From assembly GCA_965153455.1 (NCBI GenBank), contig OZ234494.1, forward strand, positions 12,214,001 through 12,278,000: DNA of 64,000 nucleotides, given 5' to 3'. The DNA comes from Sphagnum compactum. Its lineage: Eukaryota > Bryophyta > Sphagnopsida > Sphagnales. Both the position numbers and the translations under genes were made by a program. Position 1 is the stretch's first letter; the number at the start of each line of letters is the position of its first letter. This document shows positions 45,633 to 58,541 of this stretch, piece by piece. A model generated the notes under the pieces. The model had not been told where the DNA came from. It made no database searches and was given only the letters and a program-made list of their open reading frames with translations.

Positions 45633-46026
45633 CAACAAACAAATAAACGCGAGAAATCACAACAGCGGAAATCCAAGCTCTTCCCGGCACAAACTTCTCC
45701 GATTTCTTTCCAGGGCGCAAAAAAGACCTCTCTCTCTCTCACACACACATTCTCTCTCAAGTTTGGTGTCTACCATTGAGAGTTGAGCCCCGATATCGTC
45801 GCGACACTAATACTGACTCCATATTGCGTACTACTAAGCTCCGATGACATTTCTGACGACTCTCGAGATCCTCGTGTGGTCAAGAAAGTGTTAAACATCA
45901 ATAGAGAAAAGAGATGCGAGAAAGCACAACGGCATCGGAATTCCAAGCTCTTCCCGGCACAAACTTCTCCGACTTCTTTCCAATCCGCAATACTCTCTTC
46001 TTCTTCTTTCTCTCTCTCTCTCTCTC
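45512..46026 (-). repeat. Tandem duplication of the USP-like first exon and leader
   Basis: 45512-45745 and 45778-46026 are direct copies offset by 266 bp. Shared blocks include gagttgagccccgat, gtcgcgacacta, ccaagctcttcccggcacaa and acttctccga, each copy ending in a CT-rich tract. The first copy holds the real start codon and N-terminus. The second, further upstream on the minus strand, keeps an ATG (45896-45898) and a 42-codon frame ending at TAG 45770-45772. That frame encodes a diverged version of the same N-terminal peptide. Confidence 0.88.
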
Positions 46027-46396
46027 AAAAGGGGGGAAACAAAAACAGAACAAAACGAAACAAACAAACAAACTCTAGTGTCTGTCATTGCTGTTGTTGT
46101 TGTCCAGAACATTCACGAACGATTAAATTGCCTTGCGCTCCAAGACAAAGAAGAGAGAGAGAAAGAGAGACAGGGCGGATTGCGAAAGTCAACAAGGTGA
46201 TGAAGAAGACAACAAGCTGTAGATTCCAGACAGCCTCATTTCTGCCTTTCTTCCTTCCTTCTCTTGCGGAGAGTGGAGACGATTTGTGTGTTAAGTGGCG
46301 TCTTTGTCTTGTGTTTATGGAGAGAGTCTTGTCTGATGCCGCTACCATCGTTCTTCCAAGAAAGAGAAGAACTGTATGACGCTCAAACTACAGCTT
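46027..46396. other. Upstream flank of the USP-like gene
   Basis: Likely promoter and leader region (minus strand). It holds GAGAGA-type tracts near 46152-46170 and polypyrimidine runs, but no gene is seen. Confidence 0.45.
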
Positions 46397-46552
46397 AACG
46401 AGCTTTGTCCGGACATTGAATAGCCCCCTAATCAGCTCTGTCCGGACATTGAATAACCCATAACAAGCTCTGTCCGCACGCTAAATACCCCTATCGAGCT
46501 CTCTCCGGACATTAAATACCCCCTAACAAGCTCTGTCCGCATGCTTTAAACA
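46397..46552. repeat. 32-bp tandem repeat array, five copies
   Basis: Units start at about 46402, 46435, 46467, 46498 and 46530 with 'gctctgtccggacattgaat', followed by an 'aaccccctaacaa'-type linker. Two alternating subtypes are visible (ggacatt and gcacgct/gcatgct). A related three-unit piece in the same orientation lies at 50190-50267. Confidence 0.85.
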
Positions 46553-47548
46553 TTTCACCATCCCTCCTCTTCTTTCCTAAAGTCCATCACCTGTCTATCA
46601 CCCCCAAGGCTCAAACTATGTTACTACTCCAAAAGCTTAGAATTTGCTAGAATGGTTTAGGGTTTAAGCACTCAAGACTCAAGAACTTTCAGCTACGGTT
46701 TGCCAAGCCCTTGCAGCTAGCTGAATCACAGATGTTACAAGTTCTCTATTTTAGTTTTTTAGGGTTCATGAGATTTGCAAATCATAATTCACAATGCTGA
46801 AACTTGAAAGCCACGATGTTCAATGACTCATTGATTTGTTTTGTCCATTGAAAAAACTTTATCATTGAACAACAAACTACAGCTATTGACATACACATGG
46901 GATTTTGGGTATCAGGATTTGGCACTTGTTGTACTATTTCAATCGTTATTGATCAAATACAAGGTGCACTGTGATTTTGGGTTTATGAAGCTACTCCAAG
47001 ACTTGCTTAGGTATGTGAACAACCTTTCTAAATTATGTATGGTGTAAGTTCTATATTTTTGAGTTGATGTTTGATTTCTTAGATTCAAACTTCGTGTGTT
47101 CATCAGGTTTTTTGGCTTTGTGATTTAATGTTCAATTGTTAATTGAGTTCATTAGTTTTTGGTTTTGCAAGTTACTATTCGATTTCATGGGTTTGCACAT
47201 TTTCTAGGTTTTTTGTGTGTTTGAATTCGTCAATTTTTGGCTTCATGAATTAGTATTTGATAGTCTAGTTTTGTTAATTTTTGGATTCATGTTTTGTTGA
47301 GGTTTTTTGACTTTGTAGGTTCCCTGAGGTTTTTCTCATTTTACCAATGGTGGTGGGTGTTAAATGGTAACTGCAAGGTGCATTTGGATTTTCTTCTTTT
47401 GATTTTGGGCATTCAAATTAGTGGTGGTTGTTGGTTGGTCATGGCAAGTTATGATTTGATGTTTTTGCTTAAGCCCCTCAATTTTAAGTTCAAATATTTC
47501 TATAGCTCATAAAATTCCAATGATGGCATTTCTTTATTTACATATGAT
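46553..47548. other. T-rich segment upstream of the transposase relic
   Basis: No recognised gene. From about 47040 to 47520 there are recurring motifs such as 'ttttggcttcatgaattag' and 'gttttgttgaggttttttga', which look like decayed repeats or intron-like non-coding DNA of the element. Confidence 0.4.
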
Positions 47549-49640
47549 ATGGCTTCCAATAGCAAAGGTGAGGCTCAGTCTATGCATCAGCTTGCTACTT
47601 TAAAAATTAAACAATTTGCCACTCCCATTGAAATACTTGTGATTTGTTTGAATCCTTCAAATGAATCTCGAGCAAAATCTCTTAGTATTGATTCCACAAA
47701 GAGGTGGTGGAAGTTTTGGATCAGAATTTGTCGCCACCAAAAATCAATAAGACCCAAGCTTATAAATCAAAAAGAAAGTTTCAGGTTTCTTGGGCAACCA
47801 AGTTGCCTTAGGTTGACTTGCAAGTGGAGTTTGATGGCTTTGTGCACATTATAAAGTGCAAAAATTGTTCAAGGATTGAACATTAAGACAAACTTTTGGT
47901 TCAAAAATGGCATTCATTGCAAAAACATGTTGGTTGAAAGAAAATTAACAGACCTACGAAAGGGGTGAAGAAAGGGGAATGGTATACTGGTAATGATTGT
48001 AAGCACAACAAAAATCAAACCATGTATGCTTCTAAAAGGCGAGAATCTATTTTGCAACAAGTTTCTAATGGGTTGGTTGGTGAAAAACATAGGAAATTAG
48101 TCCAATTTGATACATTGTTTCACACTTGGTTACATTTTGTTTTTCAAGGGACTAGCTCAAGTGTTACTTGGCAAATTTCTGATGCTTGGACTTCACATTC
48201 CATTGGGGTTCATTATATGGCCCATAAAACCAATCTAGCAATTCAAACTTTGTTGCACTTGCAAATGGTTATCAAACTTGAAGGTTTGTTTTATACCTTG
48301 TACAACTATTTTTCCAATAGCCTTAAAAGGCATTTGGAATTCACAAAGCTTGCAAAGCTTATGGAAACCAAAAGGGTTAAGATTTTGAAGAATGTAAGAA
48401 CCCATTGGATTTCTATGTTGTCACCTACTTGACGTGTTATGGTACATATAGAACTTTGCTAATGAAAATGGCCTTTGATGCACCTACTAATGAGAAGGAA
48501 AATGTAAACTTTGACCTTTTTTGTAATGTGTAGGTTTTATTAAAGCTTGTTCACATCTTGCCATTGTTGCAATCAATTCACAATTTTGATTAAGTTCAGC
48601 TAATTGCAAAATGTTTTCATTTGTGATTTTGTGGTAGCACAAAAGTGTGTCAAAGGGAGATTTATGAATTATACACAGACTTGAACACGAGGTTCAAATC
48701 TGATGGTTTTGAAGGTTATAAAACTTTATTGAATTTTAAACATGATTCCATAATCATGTGCGGTGGATGATAGATTTGAACACGGGCACAGAACATTTGG
48801 CATTTGATGTGAACCAACAACACATGTGGGCTATTCATTTGAATCTACACAATAATGAAGTTTTTTATGTCACAAGGGAGGTTTATGCTACAGTCATCAC
48901 ACAAGTGGAAGCAAGATGCAAAATAAAGTATCCCCCTTGTCATTTTGTCTATTTCAACTTTATCCATTGAATAATTTGAATTCTGGAGTTTGTTCTGTTA
49001 CATTGAATTGAATGTGACAATTTGAGTTTATAGGGGCTGCTAACTTCCATATTGCATAATTACGAGGGAGATTCCTTGTTCATGGAATCATGGATAGTCT
49101 AGTTGTGGTATACCCACAATATGAGTTGCAATTTGATGTAAAAAAAAAGTTTTAAGAAGCACTTGGATGTGATTAAGATAACTTTTTGCCACCCCTAGAA
49201 ACTAACTGCTAATGATACTTGGGTGCCTAAAGTTTTGTTCTATCCGTAGAATCCCTTGACATTCAGCAATTTATGTTCAAGTTGGCCATGAAATCAAATG
49301 TTTATACAACCATGGTTAAGCCTCTCAATGTGAATCATTTAACACGGTTCTAGCGCATTCTTTCAACATCCAAAATACTTGTTTACACATTTTTTGAATA
49401 CTTCAAGTCAGTTGAGATTGCCATGGTACAAATGTTTGGTAGCATAGAGGATTAGCGGTGCTTCAGTTCTTTTGGCATTCTGCAAATCCCAATTATGCAA
49501 TAGACGCACTACCAACCCAAGTTTAACAGTTAGAACGTTTTCCCAAAAGTTTTATACTCTTCATAATTTCCTATATGCTTTTGTATACGAGGAATGGTGC
49601 GCAGAACATTCTCAATATGGTGTGGGAGTTCAGATTTAAA
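47549..49640 (+). mobile_element. Decayed hAT-like transposase gene
   Basis: Fragments in family order match hAT-type transposase-like proteins common in plants. In order: KGEWYTGNDCKHNKN and RESILQQVSNGLVGEKHRKL (~47970-48105), SIGVHYMAHKTNLAIQTL (~48197), LYNYFSNSLKRHLEFTKLAK, ILKNVRTHWISMLSP (~48391), MRWMIDLNTGTEHLAFDVNQ (~48758), FYVTREVYATVI, KPLNVNHLTRF (~49318), VEIAMVQMFGSIED and QKFYTLHNFLYAFVYEEW (~49536). These belong to the RNase H-like core and C-terminal dimerisation part. Many stops and frameshifts and an internal deletion (before SIGVHYMAHK) show it is dead. Element ends were not found; the flanking 32-bp repeats may mark the target. Confidence 0.75.
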
Positions 49641-50189
49641 GCTCTTGACTTTGGGTAAAGCAATTTACCCAATTTTAATCCACTACATTTTTTGTTGGTT
49701 GGTTTTCTAGTTTTTTGGGTAAGTGAAGTTGGTGATCCAAACGGATATCACTTCTTGTTCAACCTTATTTGTTGCTCTTCTATTGTAATTTGTGACTTGA
49801 AGGTGGTTTTGTATTGAACTAATTTATTTGTTTTTGTAGACAAGACACTTGTGCTATAGTGGGCAGTTTAAAAGGTTCAATCCCTTCACAAGTAATATAA
49901 AGTCTCCATGATTTACTGAAAGGTAGCCTAGATTTCCCTTGTGAAAACTGATAGTTGTAGCCAAAACTCTTACAACCATCTAACACTTGTAGCTAGAATT
50001 AGCCACTTTTAAGAAAACTAAATCACCTAACAAAACTCCATTCCCCTCTAATCTTAGGCAAAAAAATCCCTTGAATTTATTTTATAAGCCTGGTGGACTC
50101 CAACTCATTCCAACCACTGGCCAGCCTAACAATAGGAAGGCTTGAAACAGTAGCCAAATGTCATATTTGTCGAAGAAAAAAGAAACATG
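49641..50189. other. 3' flank of the transposase relic
   Basis: No gene seen. The segment probably includes the non-coding 3' end of the decayed element. Confidence 0.35.
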
Positions 50190-50267
50190 GCTCCAGACAT
50201 TAAATATCTCCCTAACAAGCTCCGTCAGCATGCTACATATCCCTATCAAACTCTATCCAGGCCTCAA
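50190..50267. repeat. Second piece of the 32-bp repeat family, about 2.5 copies
   Basis: Units at 50190, 50219 and about 50250 ('gctccagacattaaatatct', 'gctccgtcagcatgct') match the array at 46397-46552 in the same orientation but are more diverged. Confidence 0.75.
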
Positions 50268-53200
50268 TCTGGTGTCACATCGCAAGGAGTCACACTGTTC
50301 TGTCTAATGGTTGTAGTGGTATGACTTTACTTTTCAGTTGTGACTTTATAAGAGAATTATGTAAGATAGAGAGATGATTGAGGTGCGATCATGATCTGCT
50401 ATTCTGAAATTGTCAATACTCTTTTGTAGATTTAGTGAAGCATTTTCAGTTGAGTTCATAAGAGAATATGAGAGAGAAAACAAGTGTGATGATGATGAGC
50501 TTTGTACACAAATTTCTAACACTGTTTCAATCTTTCTACTACAATACATGGAATGCAGGAATTGGGTATCCGACGGTTCTTGAGAATTCGTAGATGAAAT
50601 GCCAGAGATTGGGTACAGGACATTTCTTGATAGGGAAATGTTGAAATTCAACTCTTGTCTTTAAAAGTGTGCTTCTCGGTCTACTACATCCTTCTGGTCA
50701 GTATCCTTCATTCTGCAGCTTCATTTCAGCACAGATTATTTTTCTCTTGACATGGTTTTTCTCAGCTGTTCTTCAGAAGCTCACTAGAGAGAATTGAATC
50801 TCAAATAGATATGAGCTCTTAGCAGAAATGGAGGAATCTTTGTGCAGTTGCATTTCAAATTCATGTAATTAAATCTGCAAGCAGAAGAGGAGCAAGTCTG
50901 CAGTTGAGGTGTAGTAGTATTTTCCTGCACATTATGTAAGTAAGCTCCAAAACAATATTTCAGGATGCAGATCCATTGAGACACATACTGCATCCTACAC
51001 ATTATTTCCCAAATTCTTTCATTCAATTCAGGTCTAGGGACTACAGACCCAAAATAGACAGTACAAGCTCTAGAACTAAAATGCTTGCTTGTAGACCCAA
51101 GGCTCCAGAAATCCATCCATCAACCAGTTCAACTCAGCCTTTCTGACAAATAAATGAGATGCTGGATATTGAACTGCAATTTGTGGATTTTTTTTTTGTC
51201 TTTCTGCTTCTTTTCGTATTTGTGGATTGTTTTTTAGTCTTTCTGCTTCTTTTCATATAGCCTCGTTACTTGAAGGTTTTCCCTCAGTTTTGTGCTGTAG
51301 GTTCCAATGGCTGATCAGGTTTGTGTTTGCAGAATTGGAAGAGCTCACATGGCAAAAACCTCATCCACCAAAACCACATTCTGCACAAGTTACCTTCTTT
51401 GTGGGATCAATCTCGGAAGATCTTGTGTTTAACAAATCATTACATGGTTCTTATTTGAAATTTAGGCTTAAAGGATCTCACATACACCCTTTAAATTTGC
51501 CCAAAAACCCAAAGTGCTTGAACGTGACCATAACTTGTGTTTCCTTTCTTTTGAAGAGATGTTTTCAAATATAAATGAAATGTTAAATTACTCCAATCCA
51601 AATATAAATGCTAACTCAAATATCATTTTTTTCCATTTTGAGGTATGGACAAATTAATCAAGTTGCAATTTTTTTTCTTTTAACTTGCAACAAGAATCAC
51701 AATTCAATGTTCTATGATTAGATGGTGCTTTGATTACAAACTTGTAACTAGTTGATTTGTTAGGAATAACTGATTAATCACAAATTTATTTTGTTGTCAT
51801 AACTAGTGTTCATGGTTCTCACTAGGATCCCGTATTCTTAGACCGATTTTCACAATGAAAGTCTGACTAGTATCACATTTGGTGATAACCAGCTAGAGAA
51901 TCGGATCGATGATTCTCATCCAAGTGAGAATCAGGTTATTGAGAATTGATTCCTTTGTTTTTAAAAATAAAATAAAAAACTGAGCTGATTCTATGAGAGA
52001 ACCAAAATCTAATTCTCAAGGCAATAATTAAACTGCATGATTTGTTTATGTTAATTTAGGTTTTGATTTAAGTTAGTTTAGTGAGGAGGAGCAAGACGCA
52101 TTGAAAGGCGCCATCCCAACATATAAAAACCCCATTGCGTTCTTAGTTGCTCTATTACATTGTTGGTTGGTCTTCTTTCATGCTGCTAATGGCTATTTCT
52201 TTGCGGTTGATGGTAGTTGATTCATCACATTGCTCTATGGCCCTTTGCATTGTCTGGTCACTATTTCATCATGTTGTTTCCTCTTTTGCTCTATCATGTT
52301 GCATGGTTGTTCCTTCAATGTCTTGCTAGTGCTACTCCATCATAGTGTTGCACTAGTTGTTTGGTTATTACTCCATCGTCACATTGTTTGTTATGCCCCA
52401 TTGCATTGATGGTGTTGTGTTGTCATGTTGTTGGTGCTACCTTGTTGCACTATTGGTATTACTTTGTCAAAATTAACTAATTTGATATTCGGATGGTGAA
52501 AACTAAATATGAAATTGACTATTACCACATTTGTGAAAACCATAGTGTTTGAAAATTGGTTTGATGTTTAAAAAATTATTGTGATACTTTAATTAATTCT
52601 CATAATTTTATAATATATATATATATATAAGGAACCAAGTTGATTTTCTTAAATGTTGATAATTGAAACCGACGATTCTCATCACAAAAAAAAGAACCAC
52701 CAACACTAGTCATAACTACCCGTTGTTGTAATTTGTGGTATTTGACATTTGATTATTACATTGCTTATTCTTTGAGCTATCTATAGTGTGCATTGTCTTT
52801 AAAGTTTTCATAATTTTTTATTTTTAATCCTCTCCTTGTAATATTATTTTTAACTAGTGGTCAATTCAATTTCAGATCTCCTTCTTGTAGGTTAGCAATT
52901 CAAAAAGTTATATAATGATGATTATTAATGATTTCATTCTATGCATGACATTTTATTATTGTAAGCTTGAAATGACTTTTTTAAATCATCTTGTTTGGTT
53001 TTCCTTTTTTGTAATAATTTTATAGTTGAGACGGAAGGGTTACTACAATGGCCCATTAAAAATACCTTATATACACCCCATAAGGCATGGCTGGCACGTA
53101 TCTTTTAGATTTTTTGACAATTTCAAAAATTAATTAATTAGTGGCTAACCAGGCAATGTGTACCACACATGGGAGGCACATGGGTAGAACGGCTAGTGAA

Positions 53201-56200
53201 CGAAACATATAAGCGCTCAGGGCAGGCTGGATCCAAGGGGAGGGCTCCATTGTTTTTGGTGTCCAAACAAGATTTGAACACCTCTTCTTGGCGCATCTGA
53301 TGCAATGAAAATTGTCAAAAACAGATTTGAAATGAGAAAGTTACGGTCCCCTCAAAGTAGATGGGCTCAAGAACTACTAAAAGAAACAAACCACAGTACA
53401 CTACAAATTCAATTCCCGAACACCCAAAAAATTCATTGTATGTTGCTCTGTTGTTACTATAGTTCCAAGACAATTTGTAAAACTGTAGGTGACACTCCTA
53501 TAGCACTTTAAATTGTTTAAAATAAATAAGAAATGTGAAAGTTAGAAGCTTTGAAAGTAAGAGGGGTCCAAAGAGAAGAAAAAAAGAAAAAAAATTGCAT
53601 TTTGAAAGTTAGACAAAAAAAAATAAAAAATTCTTGTTATTTTTTCATTACTCGTTTTGTTTTGCATTTCAAAGATGATTTCTAAAGCTTGAAGTAGTGC
53701 TCCCATAACATTTTAAATCACTCAAAATGAAGCACAGATGACCACAATTTTATTTAAATCAAAGCTGAAAAATTATAAGGGAATTTGGACATGCTCTTGA
53801 TATTGTTGGAAACCCTCACTGAATAGGATTTAATGAAAGTGATACAGAAAATTTTAGACCTAAGCTAATGAAGATATTGAATATTGAGTTTTTCTATCAT
53901 TGAAAATTCAATTAAATTACAAAAAAATGGTTTTGGGAGGAAAATTAGTTAGATAACCAATTTCCACTTGGGTCAATAGCATAGGCTACATCAATCATGG
54001 TTATTGATGAAAATAATGGGAAAATCTAATTTGGCTATCTCCATCATAATTAACAATAGAAAGTGGTCATTTAGACTCAATATTCTTTTGTCAATTTTGT
54101 GATGTAGCTAGAGTGGTGATTGTCAATAGGAAAAATTAAGAAACTTTAATGTTTTTATTTTGGCTACCTACTTGAATACTTGAAGCATGTATAGAACTCA
54201 TGTGATTATTCTTCAAAAAATTTCAAAATTTTCCAATTAAAAACATATGAAATCAATTCATGTTAGCATTATTTAACCCACATTTTAGCAAAAAAATTCC
54301 AATAAAAAAAAGGCTAGTTAGACCTTATTGTGGGGTTATTTATGGCAAATTTCTATTTGTTTTTCAACTTCATTTCCTTTGTACAAGTAGAAATAAAACA
54401 TTTAAAGTCAAAATTTTGGCAAAAGACTCCCCCATAAAGAAACTTTGCACTCATCCTATGAGCCATATGCCATGTTTTTTTTTTGCGTATTCCGCCTTTT
54501 ATGCAATGGACTTTTAGTGTACACCTTGTCCACATTTTATAATTTGCCTTCATCTTTTTTTGAAAGTTCCAAATACTTGTGACATTATTTTAATAACAAT
54601 ATAAGAAAGAGAGGTGCATAAAGAAGAAAAATCAAACAATTTTTGGGAACAACAACCTATGTGTAGTTCCTAATCATAAATGTACAAGAAATTTGGTTTG
54701 GGGTAGATGGAGGTGGGGAGAATAGACAAAAAGAAGGAGGTAAAAGAAGTCCTAGACAACTTGGTGACTACACATGTGCTTTTTCCTTGCCAAATGTCAC
54801 AAACACAAGCAAACACTTAAAAGAGGAAACAAGTTTGAAAAATATGAAACTCTATTCACAAGCATGATGGGAATGCATGGAAAGTGTTCCTCCATGGAAG
54901 GTCACACACCACATGGTTTCTTGGACCACTTACCATGATTTGGAGTTTGTGGAACAAAGCCAAAATCTTGGACTAGGTAGTCTTGGAAAGTGGACCTAAT
55001 GGGCCAAATCTTTCACAAATAAGCAAAGGTTCAAGAATCTACCAAGTTAGGATATCATTTGATAGGCATCCAACTAGGTATTACATGGAGGTGCCATCCA
55101 TTTTGTGTAAGCCATTGGATGGATGGGACCTACAACATTGCAATTCTCACTTGTATTTGGGTGGACATTCAATTTGCAACCAAAGCCCTTGACTAGTTGA
55201 CCAAACCCATCACAAAAAAATTATGTTTTCCAAAGCCATCTTTATCCTTCTTATTATCTTCACCCAAAAAGAAGAAAGTAAGTCTCTGTTGAAGGCAAAA
55301 ATCTAAATGGGTTGACCAATAAGTTTTGCTTTGCACTTTTGAAGCTTTTTTCAAATGAGGGGAAAATAATATAAAATGAGTGTGAAGGCTTTTGTTTAAA
55401 TTAATGGTTGTGATGTATTTGAGCAATTGACTACTATAGTAGCTTAGGGTCAAATTCCACACAGACAAAAACCAATAAATTATTAATTGGTTTTTATAAA
55501 TTCGAAACTATTATGATTTTCATGATCTATTATGATATTGTCATAATTTCTGATTGTAGCTTTGAAATAGTTGTGATGGTTCTCAACACTTTAGTTCCGT
55601 ATTTTTTCATGAAAATTTATGTCATTCTTTAAAGATTAGCACAACACTCATCAACAAAAAAAGGGTTCCAAAGTTCACTTGACCATGATGACTATTGCCC
55701 ATTTAATTGCAATTCACCGTCATTGCAATTTACAAGCTTTCATGTCTATTTTTGAGAAATTTTTGTTCACAATTCCAAAAGAATAATATTTCTAAAAAAA
55801 AAATTCACATCTTATCTCATAATTATCTATTTATGAAGGAAGGTTGTTTGTTTTGTATGTTTTATTTGTTTGTCATGCTTAAGGTCTCCCAATCCATAGG
55901 GAGTTTAGGATAAAAGTTACAATCTTAAAGGTAAAGTTTAAAGGTAAACTTACATTAAAATAGAGCTCTAGGGTTAAAGGTTTAGAGCCTTTTGACTTGC
56001 TCCTCATATTGTTGGAACGCCCTCATTGAGTAGGGATGCACCAAGTTGATTTCATAATGTTTCAACCTACGCGACGACGCTGGAGAAGTTATTGAATATT
56101 GAATAAATTTTCACTAAAATTCATCTAAATCAAAACTAAAAATTAAATGGGAATTTGGTCATACTCTTTGGAAAGCCCTTGGTGAGTAGGATTTAATGAA

Positions 56201-58012
56201 AGTGATTTTTAAAAAAAATTGAACCTAAGTTAGGTGCAAGAGATATTGAAATTTGCGTATTTTTTGTAATTGGGAAATTCAATTAAAATCCCAAAAAAAC
56301 TGATTTTCAAAAGAAACAATTAATTGGATAACCACTTGCACCATCAGCACATGCTACTCTAGTGTTAGGTGATTTTTGAAGTGGACGTGCTCACACACCG
56401 TACAAAGAAAAACATGTATTTATCAATCACATTAAGTTGAAGTTCATCAAATTTACAAACAACATATGACTCACAATTGGATCACATGTAGTTAAACAAT
56501 TTGTTCAAACATAAACATAAACATTACACATTTTTTACAATGTTTGCTTTGGGGCAAGATGAGAATGGCCAAGGTGAAAAATATTTGAGGGCCCATTTCT
56601 TCTATTTATGGTTAGGAAGAAGACTTGCAAGTTATTTTGCCATTGAAGATACCCCAGCCTACTCTTCTTCATAAATAGAAAAATGAATGAAGATGCTGAG
56701 CCCTATGGTCACAATGAATCAGCCCAAGTCCCTTGCAGGATTCCCTGCCATGTTTTGTTTGTTTGTTTGTTGTGTTTTCCTTTTTTAGGAGCCCCGGAGT
56801 GCCCAGGGGAGGCAAGAGACTAAGAAGAAGAAGAAGAAGAACATGGCTGTTTGTTTGTTGGTAGAAGGACAAGGTGTTAGGGTTTAGGGTTTACCCTAGT
56901 AACTTTTTGCTACATAACCCAAGCAAAATTAGTATGTCATTTTTGTTGGTAGGGGCCACAGCTTTCCCCAACTTTTTTATTTCATTTTAGGGTGACTTTC
57001 ACAACCCGACACTTTGTCATTCAATTGAATTAAGTCCTTACTCCATGGGGTGTTAAAATTCATCAACAAAGACGTTGGACTATAATATAAGGTTCGCATC
57101 AAATTGAACCCCCTGCCCTATCCCCAAAAAAAAAAAAAAAAAACCCCCAAACCCCTCCAATTGTCCTAAATAAATCCTTTGGTAATGGTTGGCAAATTGC
57201 CATCTTCCATTTACGGCAAGATGATTTGAAAATGAAGTACCTTACTAGATACCCACTTAAATTTTTTGAAAATAAAAATCCTTATTAGGTATCACTAATT
57301 TTATTTTATTTTGAAAATAATTTAAACCTTCGTAGGACCACTTGAATTTGTTTAGGATTATATACCCTATTTTGGGTGGGTGACAATAGTTTTAAGTTTT
57401 AGCAAGGTTCGTAACTAGGGCTGCAAATTGTTAGGAAATGAAAAGAATATGTCAAAAAGAGAACAAACAAAAAGGGAAGTCCATAAGTTTCAACTAAACT
57501 TTTTGGCCCGTCAACCCCCTCTCTCTCAAGCCTCTTTTTGGACAAGTCACTACTCACAAGCAATTTGAAAGGCCCCAAAAAAAAGAAAAAAAAAGATTTT
57601 TGACCATCAAAACAAGTGCAATCGAAACAAAAGGGTCTATTGCATGGAAAAAGGAAGAAGAAAATAGTCCGCTAAAAAAAATTATAATAAAACGGTACCC
57701 ATATTACTAAATGAAGGGCAATGGTCAAATTGAAATGCAAAATGAAAACCAAATTGTCACAGAATTTTTATTTATTTTTTAAATGATAAACCCATCAAAA
57801 TACACCAGCCCTCTCCCTCCCTAAAATTTGGGTAAAGCCCCCAATTGTAGCGGGTCCTGACAAACACAGGCACTGAAAAGGTAGGTAATAAATCGCAGAG
57901 TAAAAACAATTCATTCTTACTACGGGTGGACAAGTGGTCGGAGGAACCGACCCACGTGTAACTCTCCGATTGGCAGAGAGTAAAAAAAATTCTACTTTGC
58001 TTTTATTTCTAT
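50268..58012. other. Gene-poor AT-rich region
   Basis: No ORF of protein-like quality. It contains diverged repeats (53745-53990 and 55990-56350, listed separately), an (AT)n run at about 52614-52629, a low-complexity 'cattgc/catgttg' stretch at 52140-52460, a telomere-like ttagggtttagggttta at 56877-56893 and an A18 run near 57126-57143. Confidence 0.5.
53745..56350. repeat. Diverged dispersed repeat family, copies at 53745-53990, 55990-56130 and 56131-56350
   Basis: The copies share 'gggaatttgg.catgctct', 'aggatttaatgaaagtgat', 'gaacctaagtta' and 'aattcaattaaa.t.ccaaaaaa', all in the same orientation. The middle copy keeps only the 'attgttggaacgccctcatt' part. Identity is moderate, so the amplification is old. 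The type of element is unknown. Confidence 0.6.
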
Positions 58013-58059
58013 TTACTTACTTTTAAGTTCGACGGACGAGAACCGAAGCAAACGACAAA

Positions 58060-58375
58060 CAGGACCAAAAATACGACGAAGAAGACGAGGAAGCGAACAA
58101 CGTCGGACAAGACGAGGAGAATGAACGACGGCGGAGAGAACGAGGAAGTGGACGACATCGGAGAAGGCGAGGACGATGAACGACGGCGGAGAAGACGAGG
58201 AGGACGAAAGGGGCGGAGAAGTGGAGGAGGATGAACGACGGCGGACAAGACGAGGAAGTCGAAAGAGGCCGGGAAGTCGAGGAGGATGAACGACGGCGGA
58301 GAAGACGAGGAAGTGAACGACAACGGAGAAGACGAGGAAGATGAAAGAGGCGGACAAGACGAGGACGATGAATCT
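58060..58375. repeat. Purine-rich GACGAGGA/GACGGCGGA minisatellite
   Basis: Imperfect 27-30-bp units around 'gaacgacggcggagaagacg' and 'gacgaggaagtcgaa' repeat about ten times with shuffled order. All plus-strand frames are basic/acidic low complexity. On the minus strand, long Ser/Pro-rich frames of up to 209 codons are artefacts. It lies 170-480 bp before the LRR start codon, in its promoter or leader. Confidence 0.8.
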
Positions 58376-58445
58376 GGAAGCAAGCGAGCCAGCGAGCAAG
58401 TAACGCTTGCATGTGAGCTGCTTGAGGTACGCGCTGTGTGTGTAT

Positions 58446-58469
58446 GAGAGAGAGAGAGAGAGAGAGAGG
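58446..58469. repeat. (GA)n microsatellite in the LRR gene leader
   Basis: About 12 GA units some 75 bp upstream of the LRR start codon, next to further GGA-rich sequence. This is typical of plant leaders and GAGA-type promoter elements. Confidence 0.9.
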
Positions 58470-58541
58470 AGGCGGAGAGAGAGGGAGACGGGACGGGACG
58501 GAAGGAAGAGAAGGAGGAGGAAGGAGAACAGACAATCATGA

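Noticed and set aside
45319-46379. Plus-strand ORFs of 155 and 198 codons
   Set aside because: They are antisense to the USP-like first exon, its duplicate and the CT-rich leader.
54983-55192. 69-codon plus-strand ORF
   Set aside because: No recognised motif and no flanking exon signals; treated as chance.
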